From: Chloroflexota bacterium
GTDB lineage: Bacteria > Chloroflexota > Dehalococcoidia > Tepidiformales > Tepidiformaceae
Direction of reading: 5' to 3'
Assembly: GCA_016234445.1 (NCBI GenBank)
Contig: JACRBT010000020.1
Coordinates: 1-64,000, forward strand
DNA length: 64,000 nt
The position numbers were made by a program, and so were the translations under genes. The notes beneath the pieces were generated by a model, which did not search any database, was not told the origin of the DNA, and saw nothing but the letters and a program-made list of their open reading frames with translations. This document shows positions 41,479-49,962 of this stretch, in pieces (positions within the stretch are counted from its first letter, which is position 1; each line of letters starts with the position of its first letter).

Positions 41479-43553
41479 ATTCCTCCGAGGGTCAGGGTGA
41501 GGTCGTAGCGGGCGGATTTGGGGCCGCGGGCGTAGTTCATCTCGAGGGCGAGGACGCGGTACTTGACCGCGGAGACGCCGAGGCTGGTGTCGTTGACGGT
41601 GACGACGTCGAGGACCTGGCGGGCGGCGTCGAAGGGCACCGTGAGGGTGCCGTACTCGCGGTCGACGACGTCGCGCCTCGCGGCGGCGGCGGCGTAGCTC
41701 GTCGCCAGCGCCCCGCTGGTGGCGTCGTTGACGCGCTGCTGCCTGAGCCGGGGGCCGTGCTTGTAGACGCTGTCGTAGCTGTAGGCGTCGTCGGCGAAGA
41801 AGGTGGCGCCGGAGGTGGGGCCGGAGAGACGGACCCAGTTTGCCTCCTGTGGCGCGTCCAGGAGGTCAAGGGCGGCGATCGGGTGATTTCCCGAGCCTCC
41901 GTAGGTCACGTCGCTGGCGTCGGCCGCCAGCGTGCCCACGACGCGGAACTCGGCGCGGTCGGGGCGGACGTAGTCGGAGGTCGCGGCGAGGAGCGCCCGG
42001 AGGACGTCGGCGTTGCTCTGCCCGGGGGCGACGGCGAAGGCGGGGGATGTGGCGGTGAAGTCGGTCGAGGGCGCCCGGGGGCTGCCCTGGTTGACGACGC
42101 GGAAACCGGCGCGGGCGGCGAAGCGCTGGAAGAGCCCCGACCGTGTGACCGCGGCCGCGGCGAACTGGTAGACCTGGACGACCTCGGAGCGGGCGGCGAC
42201 CTCCCAGGGGCCGACACCCTCGACGATGGCGACAAGGGAGCCGTCGTTGCGGTGCCGGTAGGTGATGCGCTCGACGGTGAAGTCGACGGTTACGCCGTAC
42301 TCGGCGGCGCCGGCTGTGCCGGAGTAGTAGCCGGGCAGAACGGTGAGGGTGCCCCCGAGCATGAGGCCGTCGTAGGTGCCGTTGGGCGCCCCGTTGAGGG
42401 CGCCGTCGTGGTTGTCGAGCTCGAGCGTGAGCTTGCTCGAGTCCGTGCCGACGCGGTAGCGGCAGCTGAGCACGCGTGAGGAGAGGTCGTCGCTGCCGCC
42501 GGTGGTCGCGTACCAGACGCCGTCGGGGGTGATCATCCAGGCGGCGTTGCTGCGCCAGCAGAGGGCGACGCCGTAGACGCTCGCCGGTTCCACGGGGCTG
42601 CCCCAATCCCAGAGGGCGCCGTCAAAGCCTCCGCTGTAGGCCGGGCGGGTGACCCGCCCCTCGTAGCCGCCGGGGACGGCGACCATGTCGACGTGGGTGT
42701 AGGCGACCTGGGGGTAGCCGTTGACGATGGCGGCGCCGGAAGAGACGACGTAGGGGACGGTGGATGTGCCGGTCGTGATGTCCTCCTCGGCGATGACGGT
42801 GAGGGCGGACCAGGTGCCGGAGGAGTAGAGGCCGCCGTCGCCGAAGGAGCAGGACCAGAGGCGGGGCTCGCCGGTGGAGTTGGTGACGCGGCCGGCGACG
42901 ATGAGGCCGTAGTCGGCGCCGTCGTGGGCGGCGGCGATGGAGAGGGCGTAGGCGGTGTTGGTCCAAACCGTGCCGGCCGTCCCCTCCCAGACGCCGGCGG
43001 TGCGGCGGACGCGAAGGATGGTGTTGGTGCTGGTGACGTGGAAGACGGCGATGTTCCCCGAGGGGTTGTAGGCGATGGCCGAGCCCCAGCCGGAAGAGGC
43101 CGTGCTGATGCGGATGGTCGGCGTCCCCCAGGTGGCCCCGCCGTCGGAGGAGAGGACGACGTAGGTACCCTGGCGGGAGTTGCGGGTGTAGCAGAGGGCG
43201 ATCTCGTTGCTCGTGGGGTTGATGGCCATGCCGATGGAGCAGTTGCCGGTGTTGGTCGCGGTGAGGCCGCCGTCGATGTCGGTCCAGCTGCTGTAGGTGG
43301 ACCCGCTCCCGGGGCTGGTGACGCGGGAGACAAGGACGTTCCCCGAGCCGTCGATCCGGGCGCGGATAAGGGCGCCATCGTTGGCGACGACGACGGCGCT
43401 GGCCCCGGCTGCCTCCGCCCCGGTGTAGTAGCGGGTCCATCTGAGGGTATCGACCTGGTGGCGCTTGGCGGAGGCGGTGACGGAGAGGACGGGCTTACGA
43501 CCGGAAGGGAGCTTCTGGTGAGCGGTGAGCGAGGCGGCGAGGGTGGCGGCCAT
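41475..43553 (-). CDS. Phage tail/baseplate-like protein
   Basis: The 692-residue protein has residues 30-330 with beta-propeller-like repeats (SSDGGATWGTPTIR, YNPSGNIAVFHV, AAHDGADYGLIVAG). Residues 350-690 resemble tail-hub or fibre domains: VGTDSSKLTLELDNHDGAL, VDFTVERITYRHRNDGSLVAIVEGVGPWEV, and a C-terminal VSAVKYRVLALEMNYARGPKSARYDLTLTLGGM. These recall siphophage minor tail/baseplate proteins that carry receptor-binding propellers. No portal, terminase or holin adjoins, so this is a remnant or a domesticated tail module. It is first in a three- or four-gene operon. Confidence 0.6.
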   Translation of the reverse strand: MAATLAASLTAHQKLPSGRKPVLSVTASAKRHQVDTLRWTRYYTGAEAAGASAVVVANDGALIRARIDGSGNVLVSRVTSPGSGSTYSSWTDIDGGLTATNTGNCSIGMAINPTSNEIALCYTRNSRQGTYVVLSSDGGATWGTPTIRISTASSGWGSAIAYNPSGNIAVFHVTSTNTILRVRRTAGVWEGTAGTVWTNTAYALSIAAAHDGADYGLIVAGRVTNSTGEPRLWSCSFGDGGLYSSGTWSALTVIAEEDITTGTSTVPYVVSSGAAIVNGYPQVAYTHVDMVAVPGGYEGRVTRPAYSGGFDGALWDWGSPVEPASVYGVALCWRSNAAWMITPDGVWYATTGGSDDLSSRVLSCRYRVGTDSSKLTLELDNHDGALNGAPNGTYDGLMLGGTLTVLPGYYSGTAGAAEYGVTVDFTVERITYRHRNDGSLVAIVEGVGPWEVAARSEVVQVYQFAAAAVTRSGLFQRFAARAGFRVVNQGSPRAPSTDFTATSPAFAVAPGQSNADVLRALLAATSDYVRPDRAEFRVVGTLAADASDVTYGGSGNHPIAALDLLDAPQEANWVRLSGPTSGATFFADDAYSYDSVYKHGPRLRQQRVNDATSGALATSYAAAAARRDVVDREYGTLTVPFDAARQVLDVVTVNDTSLGVSAVKYRVLALEMNYARGPKSARYDLTLTLGGM

Positions 43554-43686
43554 GGCGGGAAGCGTGGACGCCGGGGGCGGTATCGCAAGCAGGCCGATGT
43601 CACTCCGGCGATGAAGAATTGGGCGGCGCGCTACATTTACGCTCGCGTTAAGGTGTGATACCCTTCCAGACTCAGGGGAGCGTTGC

Positions 43687-45567
43687 GTGCGTCATCTTTT
43701 CCGCCTCACCCACTATCTCGGCCTCCACAAGCTCCAACTCGCGGGGGCGCTGCTCTGCGTGATCCTCTCGGGCGCCTTCGTCATGCTAAGCCCGCTGCTC
43801 GTGCGGCACGCGATCAACTTCGGCCTCAAGCCCGTGTATGGCGCGGACCGCCGGATCACCGGCCTGGATGGCAACGAAAGCCTCCTTATCTATAGCGCCC
43901 TCGGCGTCATCGCCTTCGCCGTCGGCCGCGGCCTCTTCTCCTTCGGCCAGCAGTACCTCGGCGAATCGGTCGGCCAGAAGGTCGCCTACGACATCCGCAA
44001 CGGGATCTACGACAACCTCCAGCGCCTCAGCTACGCCTACCACGACAAGGTCCAGACCGGCCAGATCATGTCGCGCGCGACGCAGGACGTCGAGAACATC
44101 CGGATGTTCATCAACATGGGCCTCCTCCGGCTGGTGTACATCGCCCTCGTCCTCGCCATCTCGATCGTCGGGATGTTCTGGATCAACTGGCAGCTGGCGC
44201 TCGTCAGCCTCTGTTCGATGCCGATCCTCGCCTGGCGCTCGATGGTCGTGAGCAGCCGGATGCGGCCGATCTGGCGCGAAATCCAGGAGAACCAGGCGGT
44301 GATGACGCAGGTCGCCGAAGAGGGCCTCACCGGCATCCGCGTGGTCAAGGCGTTCAGCCGCGAACCGTTCGAAAGCGAAAAGTTCCGCCATGCCGCCCAG
44401 CAGCAGGCCGACCTCAGCTACGCCCAGGCGAGGATGATGGCGACCCACCAGCCGCTCCTCCAGGGCATCTCCGCCGGGCAGGTGGCGCTCACCGTCGGCG
44501 TCGGCTCCTACCTGATCTCGCAGGGCTCGGTGCAGGCCGGCGACCTCCTCCTCTTCACCCTCTGGCTCAACCTCCTCCAGATGCCCGTCCGCATGCTCGG
44601 CTTCATCCTCAACATCGTTGTCCGCTGCATCTCCTCGGCCGAACGCGTCTGGGAACTGCTGGACGCGCAGTCCGCCGTCCAGGAGAAGCCCGGGGCCGTC
44701 CCGCTTGAGGACGTGAGGGGGCACGTCCGCTTTGAAGGCGTCGGCTTCGGCTACGACAACGTCAGCGCCGTCCTCTCGGGCGTCGACATCGACGCGAAGC
44801 CGGGGCAGGTCATCGCCCTCCTCGGGCCCACCGGCAGCGGCAAGTCCACGGTCGTCAACCTCATCCCCCGCTTCTACGACGTCACCGCCGGGCGGATCAC
44901 GATCGACGGCCACGACGTCCGCGACCTGACGCTCGAGTCGCTTCGCCGCCAGATCGGCATCGTCCAGCAGGACGTCTTCCTCTTCATCGGCACGATCCGC
45001 GACAACATCGCCTACGGGAAGCCGGAGGCGACGCAGGAGGACATCGAACGCGCCGCGAAGGCCGCCCGCATCCACGACTTCATCGTCTCGCTGCCTTATG
45101 GCTACGACGAATGGGTGGGCGAACGCGGGGTGACGCTTTCGGGCGGGCAGAAGCAGCGCATCGCCATCGCCCGGACCCTCCTCCTCGACCCCAAGATCCT
45201 CATCTTCGACGACTCGACCGCGAGCGTGGATTCGCAGACCGAGTACCTCATCCAGCAGGCGCTGCAGGAACTGATGCACGGGCGGACGACTTTCGTCATC
45301 GCCCAGCGGCTGCGGACGGTGATGCGGGCCGACGAGATCGTCGTCCTCCAGCGGGGGAAGGTGGTCCAGCGCGGCAAGCACGAGGAACTGCTGGAAGAGG
45401 AGGGCCTCTACCGCCGGATCTTCGACCTCGAACTGAAGGACCAGGAAGAAGCGCTCGGGCACGGGACGCCGGCGATCGCGGCCCGGAACGGGTCCACCAG
45501 CAGGGCGCCTGAGACGCCGCGGCCGCTTTCGCCGCAGCCCACGGGCGCACCCGGGGGTGGCAACTAA
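43687..45567 (+). CDS. ABC exporter half-transporter, degenerate catalytic site
   Basis: This is a 626-residue membrane-ATPase fusion. Six membrane helices lie in residues 15-310. The nucleotide-binding domain has Walker A GPTGSGKST (about 383), Q-loop QQDVF, the canonical signature LSGGQKQR and Walker B ILIFDDST. In the last, the catalytic Glu is Asp, as in the non-catalytic half of heterodimeric exporters such as TM287/288 (known family feature). GTG start with CAGGGGAGCG ribosome site. It overlaps the partner gene by one base. Confidence 0.95.
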   Translation: MRHLFRLTHYLGLHKLQLAGALLCVILSGAFVMLSPLLVRHAINFGLKPVYGADRRITGLDGNESLLIYSALGVIAFAVGRGLFSFGQQYLGESVGQKVAYDIRNGIYDNLQRLSYAYHDKVQTGQIMSRATQDVENIRMFINMGLLRLVYIALVLAISIVGMFWINWQLALVSLCSMPILAWRSMVVSSRMRPIWREIQENQAVMTQVAEEGLTGIRVVKAFSREPFESEKFRHAAQQQADLSYAQARMMATHQPLLQGISAGQVALTVGVGSYLISQGSVQAGDLLLFTLWLNLLQMPVRMLGFILNIVVRCISSAERVWELLDAQSAVQEKPGAVPLEDVRGHVRFEGVGFGYDNVSAVLSGVDIDAKPGQVIALLGPTGSGKSTVVNLIPRFYDVTAGRITIDGHDVRDLTLESLRRQIGIVQQDVFLFIGTIRDNIAYGKPEATQEDIERAAKAARIHDFIVSLPYGYDEWVGERGVTLSGGQKQRIAIARTLLLDPKILIFDDSTASVDSQTEYLIQQALQELMHGRTTFVIAQRLRTVMRADEIVVLQRGKVVQRGKHEELLEEEGLYRRIFDLELKDQEEALGHGTPAIAARNGSTSRAPETPRPLSPQPTGAPGGGN

Positions 45568-47534
45568 TGGGTATGTTTGGCGGTGGCGCGGGCGCGGGCG
45601 GATGGAGCACCGGCATCGGCGGGCAGACGATGGGCCCCGGCCGCACCGGCCGCGGCAGCGACGGCTGGGACGACGAGTACCTGGGCAAGGTCTACGACGC
45701 GAAGGTTGTCCAGCGGCTGATGCCGTACCTCAAGCAATACAAGCTCCAGGCGTCGCTCGCCTTCACCTGCATGGTGCTGTCGGCGGTCACGAGCTTCCTC
45801 CAGCCGCTCCTTATCGGCCTCACCGTGAAAGCCGGGATCCAGCACGACACCCGGCAGGTCTGGCTCTACCTCGGGATCATGATGGGGATGGCCTTCATGG
45901 GCTGGGCCTCGTCCTACATCCAGCTGCTCACCACTTCCTGGATGGGCAACCGGCTGTTGATGCAGCTTCGCACCGAGATGTACGACCACATGCAGGGGCT
46001 GTCGCTCAGCTTCTACGACGAGATGGAAGTGGGCCGCATGATCAGCCGCCTCACGAGCGACGTCACGGTGATGCAGGAACTCCTGACGAGCGGCTCGCTC
46101 ACGTTCATGGCCGACATCGTTGGCCTCGCGATCGTCGTCGTCACGCTCCTCTTCATCGACTGGCAGCTTGCGCTGGTGACCTTCGCGATCGTGCCGCCGC
46201 TGGTCCTGATCATGGTCTGGTGGGCGGGGCACGCGAAGGCCGCGTTCGTCGACGTCCGGATCAAGATCAGCGCGCTCTACGGCACCCTCGCCGAAAACGT
46301 CTCCGGCGTCCGCGCCGTCCAATCCATGTCCCGCGAAGACGAGAACGCGAAGCGGTTCGACTCCCTGAACCAGCAGAACCGGAACGCGAACATCTGGGCC
46401 GGGATGCTGAGCGCCGCGATCATGCCGGTCATCGAACTCGCCGTGGCAGTGGCGACGGCGGCCGTGGTCATCGTCGGCGGGCTCCGGGCGCTCAACGCCA
46501 GCTCGGTCGACGTCGCCAGTCTCTTCCTCGTCCTCACGGCTTTCACCATCTACGTCGGGCGCTTCTTCGACCCGATCCGCGACCTCGTGCTCCAGTACAC
46601 GATGCTCCAGCGGGCGATGGCCGGCGGCGAACGCATCTTCGAAGTGCTCGACACGGCCCCGCGGATCCAGGACAAGCCGGACGCGATGGAGCTGGAGTCC
46701 GTCGAAGGGCGCGTCGACTTCGACCACGTCTTCTTCCACTACATCGAGGGCGTGCCCATCCTCCGTGACGTCGACCTCCACGTGCAGCCGGGCGAGACGA
46801 TCGCCTTCGTCGGGCACACCGGCGCCGGCAAGACGACGATCACCTCGCTTGTCAGCCGCGGCTACGAAGTCACCGACGGCGCCATCCGGATCGACGGCCA
46901 CGACATCCGCGACGTGAAGCGGCGTTCGCTCACCCGGCACATGGGCGTGGTCCTCCAGAACCCCTACCTCTTCAGCGGCACCATCCGCGAGAACATCGCC
47001 TATGGCCGCCCAGAAGCGACGGACGAAGCCGTGCGGGCGGCAGCCGAAGCTGTCGGCGCGGACGAGTTCATCACCCGCCTGGAGCACGGCTACGACACGG
47101 TGCTTCAGCAGCGCGGCCAGAACCTGAGCGTCGGCCAGCGGCAGCTGATCAGCTTTGCCCGCGCCATCCTCGCCTCGCCGCGCATCCTCGTCCTCGACGA
47201 AGCGACCGCGTACGTCGACACCCAGACCGAGGTGATCATCCAGCGGGCACTGCGCCAGCTCCTCAAGAACCGGACGAGCTTCGTCATCGCCCACCGCTTG
47301 AGCACGATCCGGGAAGCAAACCGGATCGTCGTGCTCGACAAGGGGTCGATCGCCGAGATCGGCTCGCACGACGAACTCCTGGCCCAGGGCGGCATCTACG
47401 CGAACCTCTACAAGATGACCTACGAGCAGGAGCGCAAGGCGAACGAAGAGGCGATGGCCGGTGAGGACGTCGCCTTCGCTCGCCGCCGCCAGGGCGAGCT
47501 CGCACCGCAGCCGGCGGCCGGCGGCGGCCAGTAG
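45567..47534 (+). CDS. ABC exporter half-transporter, catalytic subunit
   Basis: This 655-residue partner has a Gly-rich N-terminus, six membrane helices (60-350) and a nucleotide-binding domain. Walker A is GHTGAGKTT, the signature is changed to LSVGQRQ, and Walker B is ILVLDEAT with catalytic Glu. Together with the first subunit this gives one competent and one degenerate ATP site. The pair belongs to the multidrug/lipid exporter class; substrate not deducible. Confidence 0.95.
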   Translation: MGMFGGGAGAGGWSTGIGGQTMGPGRTGRGSDGWDDEYLGKVYDAKVVQRLMPYLKQYKLQASLAFTCMVLSAVTSFLQPLLIGLTVKAGIQHDTRQVWLYLGIMMGMAFMGWASSYIQLLTTSWMGNRLLMQLRTEMYDHMQGLSLSFYDEMEVGRMISRLTSDVTVMQELLTSGSLTFMADIVGLAIVVVTLLFIDWQLALVTFAIVPPLVLIMVWWAGHAKAAFVDVRIKISALYGTLAENVSGVRAVQSMSREDENAKRFDSLNQQNRNANIWAGMLSAAIMPVIELAVAVATAAVVIVGGLRALNASSVDVASLFLVLTAFTIYVGRFFDPIRDLVLQYTMLQRAMAGGERIFEVLDTAPRIQDKPDAMELESVEGRVDFDHVFFHYIEGVPILRDVDLHVQPGETIAFVGHTGAGKTTITSLVSRGYEVTDGAIRIDGHDIRDVKRRSLTRHMGVVLQNPYLFSGTIRENIAYGRPEATDEAVRAAAEAVGADEFITRLEHGYDTVLQQRGQNLSVGQRQLISFARAILASPRILVLDEATAYVDTQTEVIIQRALRQLLKNRTSFVIAHRLSTIREANRIVVLDKGSIAEIGSHDELLAQGGIYANLYKMTYEQERKANEEAMAGEDVAFARRRQGELAPQPAAGGGQ

Positions 47535-47593
47535 CCGGCGGGGCCCCGGATGTCATGGGCGCCGGAGTATACTCAGGGCTGAGGTAGCCTGCC

Positions 47594-48169
47594 GTGGCGA
47601 TCCGCAAACCCGCCCCCCTTCGCATCCCGCGCTTCGAACCGCTGACGGTCGAGGACTGGTACGCGCTGCCCGAAGACGACCCAAACCGGTATGAACTGTA
47701 CGAAGGGATGCTCGTAATGGCCCCTCCACCCGATGGCCGGCACTTCTCCATCTCGTCGTGGCTCCATGGAGTGCTCCACAACTACGCCCGCGCACACGCT
47801 GGGCGTGCCTTCCACGCGCCGGCGGGAGTGGCGCTGTCGCGCGACACCGGGTTCGAACCCGACGTCGTTTACCTCTCGCAGGAGCGAATGGGGCGGTTCG
47901 GGGCCCGGGGCATCGAGGGCGCGCCGGACCTTGTCGTCGAAGTCGCCTCGCCGAGCACGCGGCGCTACGACGTCAACACGAAGTTGCCGGCCTACCTGGC
48001 CGCGGGCGTGCGCGAAGTCTGGATCGTCGACCCGGTGGCGAAGACGGTGACGGTGCACAGCGAGGGGGGCGCGGCGCCGGTAACGGTGGCCTTCGGAGAG
48101 CCGATCCCGTCGCGCGTTGTCGACATCGGCAACGCGGACCTCGACCGCCTGCCGCCGCTCCCGGACTAG
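47594..48169 (+). CDS. Uma2/DUF820 family endonuclease-like protein
   Basis: This 191-residue protein has the Uma2 pattern: an N-terminal LTVEDWYALPEDDPNRYELYEGMLVMAP, a FEPDVVYLSQ strand, and LVVEVASPSTRRYDVNTKLPAYLAAGVREVWIVDP, with Asp/Glu/Lys of a PD-(D/E)XK site. Such genes are multiplied in cyanobacteria and Chloroflexi; function unknown. TATACT (47568-47573) and GAGGTAG precede GTG 47594. Seven bases separate it from the RidA fusion. Confidence 0.9.
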   Translation: MAIRKPAPLRIPRFEPLTVEDWYALPEDDPNRYELYEGMLVMAPPPDGRHFSISSWLHGVLHNYARAHAGRAFHAPAGVALSRDTGFEPDVVYLSQERMGRFGARGIEGAPDLVVEVASPSTRRYDVNTKLPAYLAAGVREVWIVDPVAKTVTVHSEGGAAPVTVAFGEPIPSRVVDIGNADLDRLPPLPD

Positions 48170-48175
48170 GCGCGG

Positions 48176-48904
48176 ATGGAGATCCTTCTCGCGGTGCTGG
48201 GGCTCGCGCTGGTGCTCGTCGTCGCGGAGAACATCTGGAAGCGCACCCACCGCGGCGGCGACGACAGCCGCGACTGGCCCGAATGGGAGGTCCAGGCGCA
48301 GGCGGCGCGGCTGGCGCGGGAAGCCGTGCTCGGGCAGATGACTGACCCGCAGGCGGTGCTGGCGCAGGTCCGGGCCGGAGACAAGCTCGCCGCGATCAGG
48401 GAACTGCGCGCCCAGACCAACTGCTCTCTCCGCGACGCGAAGAACGCCGTCGACGCCCTCACGCTCGAACATGCCCCCGGCCTCGCCGCCGCTGCGCCGC
48501 GACGGGCCGGGCGGCAGAACGTGTCGTCCGGGGGCAAATGGGAACCGGTGATCGGTTATTCGCGAGCGGTGCGGGTGGGCAACCAGGTCTTCGTCGCCGG
48601 GACCACGGCGGCCGGGCCGGACGGCTCCGTCTTCGCCCCCGGTGACGCCTACGGGCAGGCCCGCCGCTGCTTCGAAACCATCGAACAGGCGCTGGCGGAA
48701 GCGGGGGCGACCATGGCCGACGTCGTCCGGACGCGGATGTTCGTGACGGACGCCTCGCGTTGGGAGGAGTTCGGCCGCGCCCACGCGGAGTTCTTCGCGG
48801 AGGTGCGCCCGGCGGCGACGATGGTGGAGGTGCAGGCGCTGATCAGCCCGGAGATGCTGATCGAAGTGGAAGTGGACGCGGTGATCGACCAGGCGGCGAG
48901 TTAG
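48176..48904 (+). CDS. Membrane-anchored L7/L12-like - RidA fusion
   Basis: The 242-residue protein starts with a single N-terminal membrane helix (residues 2-18, ILLAVLGLALVLVVAE). It continues with a segment like the C-terminal domain of ribosomal L7/L12 (about 62-98: VRAGDKLAAIRELRAQTNCSLRDAKNAVDAL). It ends with a complete RidA/YjgF domain (about 118-242) carrying the active Arg in VVRTRMFVTD. RidA deaminates reactive enamines; here it would be attached to the membrane, facing in. The three-part combination is unusual. Confidence 0.85.
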   Translation: MEILLAVLGLALVLVVAENIWKRTHRGGDDSRDWPEWEVQAQAARLAREAVLGQMTDPQAVLAQVRAGDKLAAIRELRAQTNCSLRDAKNAVDALTLEHAPGLAAAAPRRAGRQNVSSGGKWEPVIGYSRAVRVGNQVFVAGTTAAGPDGSVFAPGDAYGQARRCFETIEQALAEAGATMADVVRTRMFVTDASRWEEFGRAHAEFFAEVRPAATMVEVQALISPEMLIEVEVDAVIDQAAS

Positions 48905-48958
48905 CCGCCTGGCGAGGGAACACCGAGCGACGCCCTTACGCGCTTGCCGGCTCGCGCC

Positions 48959-49714
48959 TCAGGCTGCCCAATGGGGCATCAGCCGCGCCCGGATCCTCTC
49001 AACAGCGCGGGCATGGAGCTGCGACACGCGCGACTCGGAGACGTCCAATATCCGGCCGATCTCGGTCGTGGTCAGGCCCTCGTGGTAGCGGAGGGTCAAG
49101 ACCAATCGGTCGCGCTCGGGGAGCGCCTCGAGCGCTTCGGCAAGGTCTTTGAGCAGTTCGCGTCGCTCCATGCTCTCCGTGGGGTTGATTTCCTCGCCGG
49201 GAAGCTCGGTTGGCCCTCCCTCATCCTGGTCGTCGAAGGCTCGCTGGAGCCCGTCGAGCGAAACAGACCTGCGTTCGAGCGCGCACCTCGCTTCCTCCAA
49301 CTGGCTCGGGGTGAGCCCGGTGTTGACCATGACCTCTCCGTTTGTTGCCTCTCGCCCAAGTTTGAAGGCCAGGCAGCTTTGCGAATCCGCAACGAGCCTG
49401 GCACGGTGACGCACCACCCGGCTCTCCGGGTCGAGCTGGCGGAGGGCATCGACGATCGCGCCGCGGATGCGGGTGACGGCATAGCTCCGGAAGGACACCC
49501 CACGACTGGCATCGTACCGATCGACCGCCTGGATCAAGCCGACCGTGCCGAATCCGACCATGTCTTCGTAGTCGGCCACCGCGCCCATCTTCTGGGCGGT
49601 CATCCGCCTCACCACGCCCCGCACCAGGGGGTAGTACTGGGCGATCACCTGTTCGCGGCGCGCCAGGTTCGCAGGGGTTGGGTCGCGGTGGAAGTCGCCG
49701 GGCGCGAGCGCCAT
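48959..49714 (-). CDS. RNA polymerase sigma factor, FliA/WhiG type
   Basis: The 251-residue factor has region 2 (YYPLVRGVVRRMTAQ...YEDMVGFGTVGLIQAVDRYDASRGVSFRSYAVTRIRGAIVDALRQ), region 3 and region 4 (LPERDRLVLTLRYHEGLTTTEIGRILDVSESRVSQLHARAVERIR). The absence of region 1 and the RIRGAIVDALRQ spacing put it with sigma-28/WhiG. No flagellar genes are seen in the window. ATG 49714 is used, with AGGTGA ahead of it. That AGGTGA is the end of the 23-codon ORF upstream, so coupling is likely. Confidence 0.9.
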   Translation of the reverse strand: MALAPGDFHRDPTPANLARREQVIAQYYPLVRGVVRRMTAQKMGAVADYEDMVGFGTVGLIQAVDRYDASRGVSFRSYAVTRIRGAIVDALRQLDPESRVVRHRARLVADSQSCLAFKLGREATNGEVMVNTGLTPSQLEEARCALERRSVSLDGLQRAFDDQDEGGPTELPGEEINPTESMERRELLKDLAEALEALPERDRLVLTLRYHEGLTTTEIGRILDVSESRVSQLHARAVERIRARLMPHWAA

Positions 49715-49722
49715 GTTCGGGG

Positions 49723-49794
49723 TCACCTGGTGCCCCCGAAGCCGGCCGCCACGACGCCGATCACCATGAGGCTGAGGAGGATGCTCTTCTTCAT
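49723..49794 (-). CDS. 23-codon leader-type ORF resembling a SipW-dependent signal sequence
   Basis: ATG 49794 reads MKKSILLSLMVIGVVAAGFGGTR and stops at 49723. This is a basic start followed by a hydrophobic run, strikingly like the start of SipW-type/TasA-like secreted proteins but cut off before FSDTE. It has AGGGA upstream, and its last codons (AGGTGA) are the ribosome site of the sigma gene nine bases on. It may be a regulatory leader, a micro-membrane peptide, or a truncated remnant. Confidence 0.45.
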   Translation of the reverse strand: MKKSILLSLMVIGVVAAGFGGTR

Positions 49795-49962
49795 TTCGGT
49801 TGTTCCCTGCGAGGTTCGTCACCAGCTGGCCACCGCGGATCTCGCGAGTTGCCAACTGGTGGACACCGGGAACTTCGACTGTCACTCACGCGATGGTCAG
49901 GGGTTTCCCCTATAACAAGTCCGGATGTGTGTCTCGCGAGAAGCCGATGCGGGGCAGCCCGG

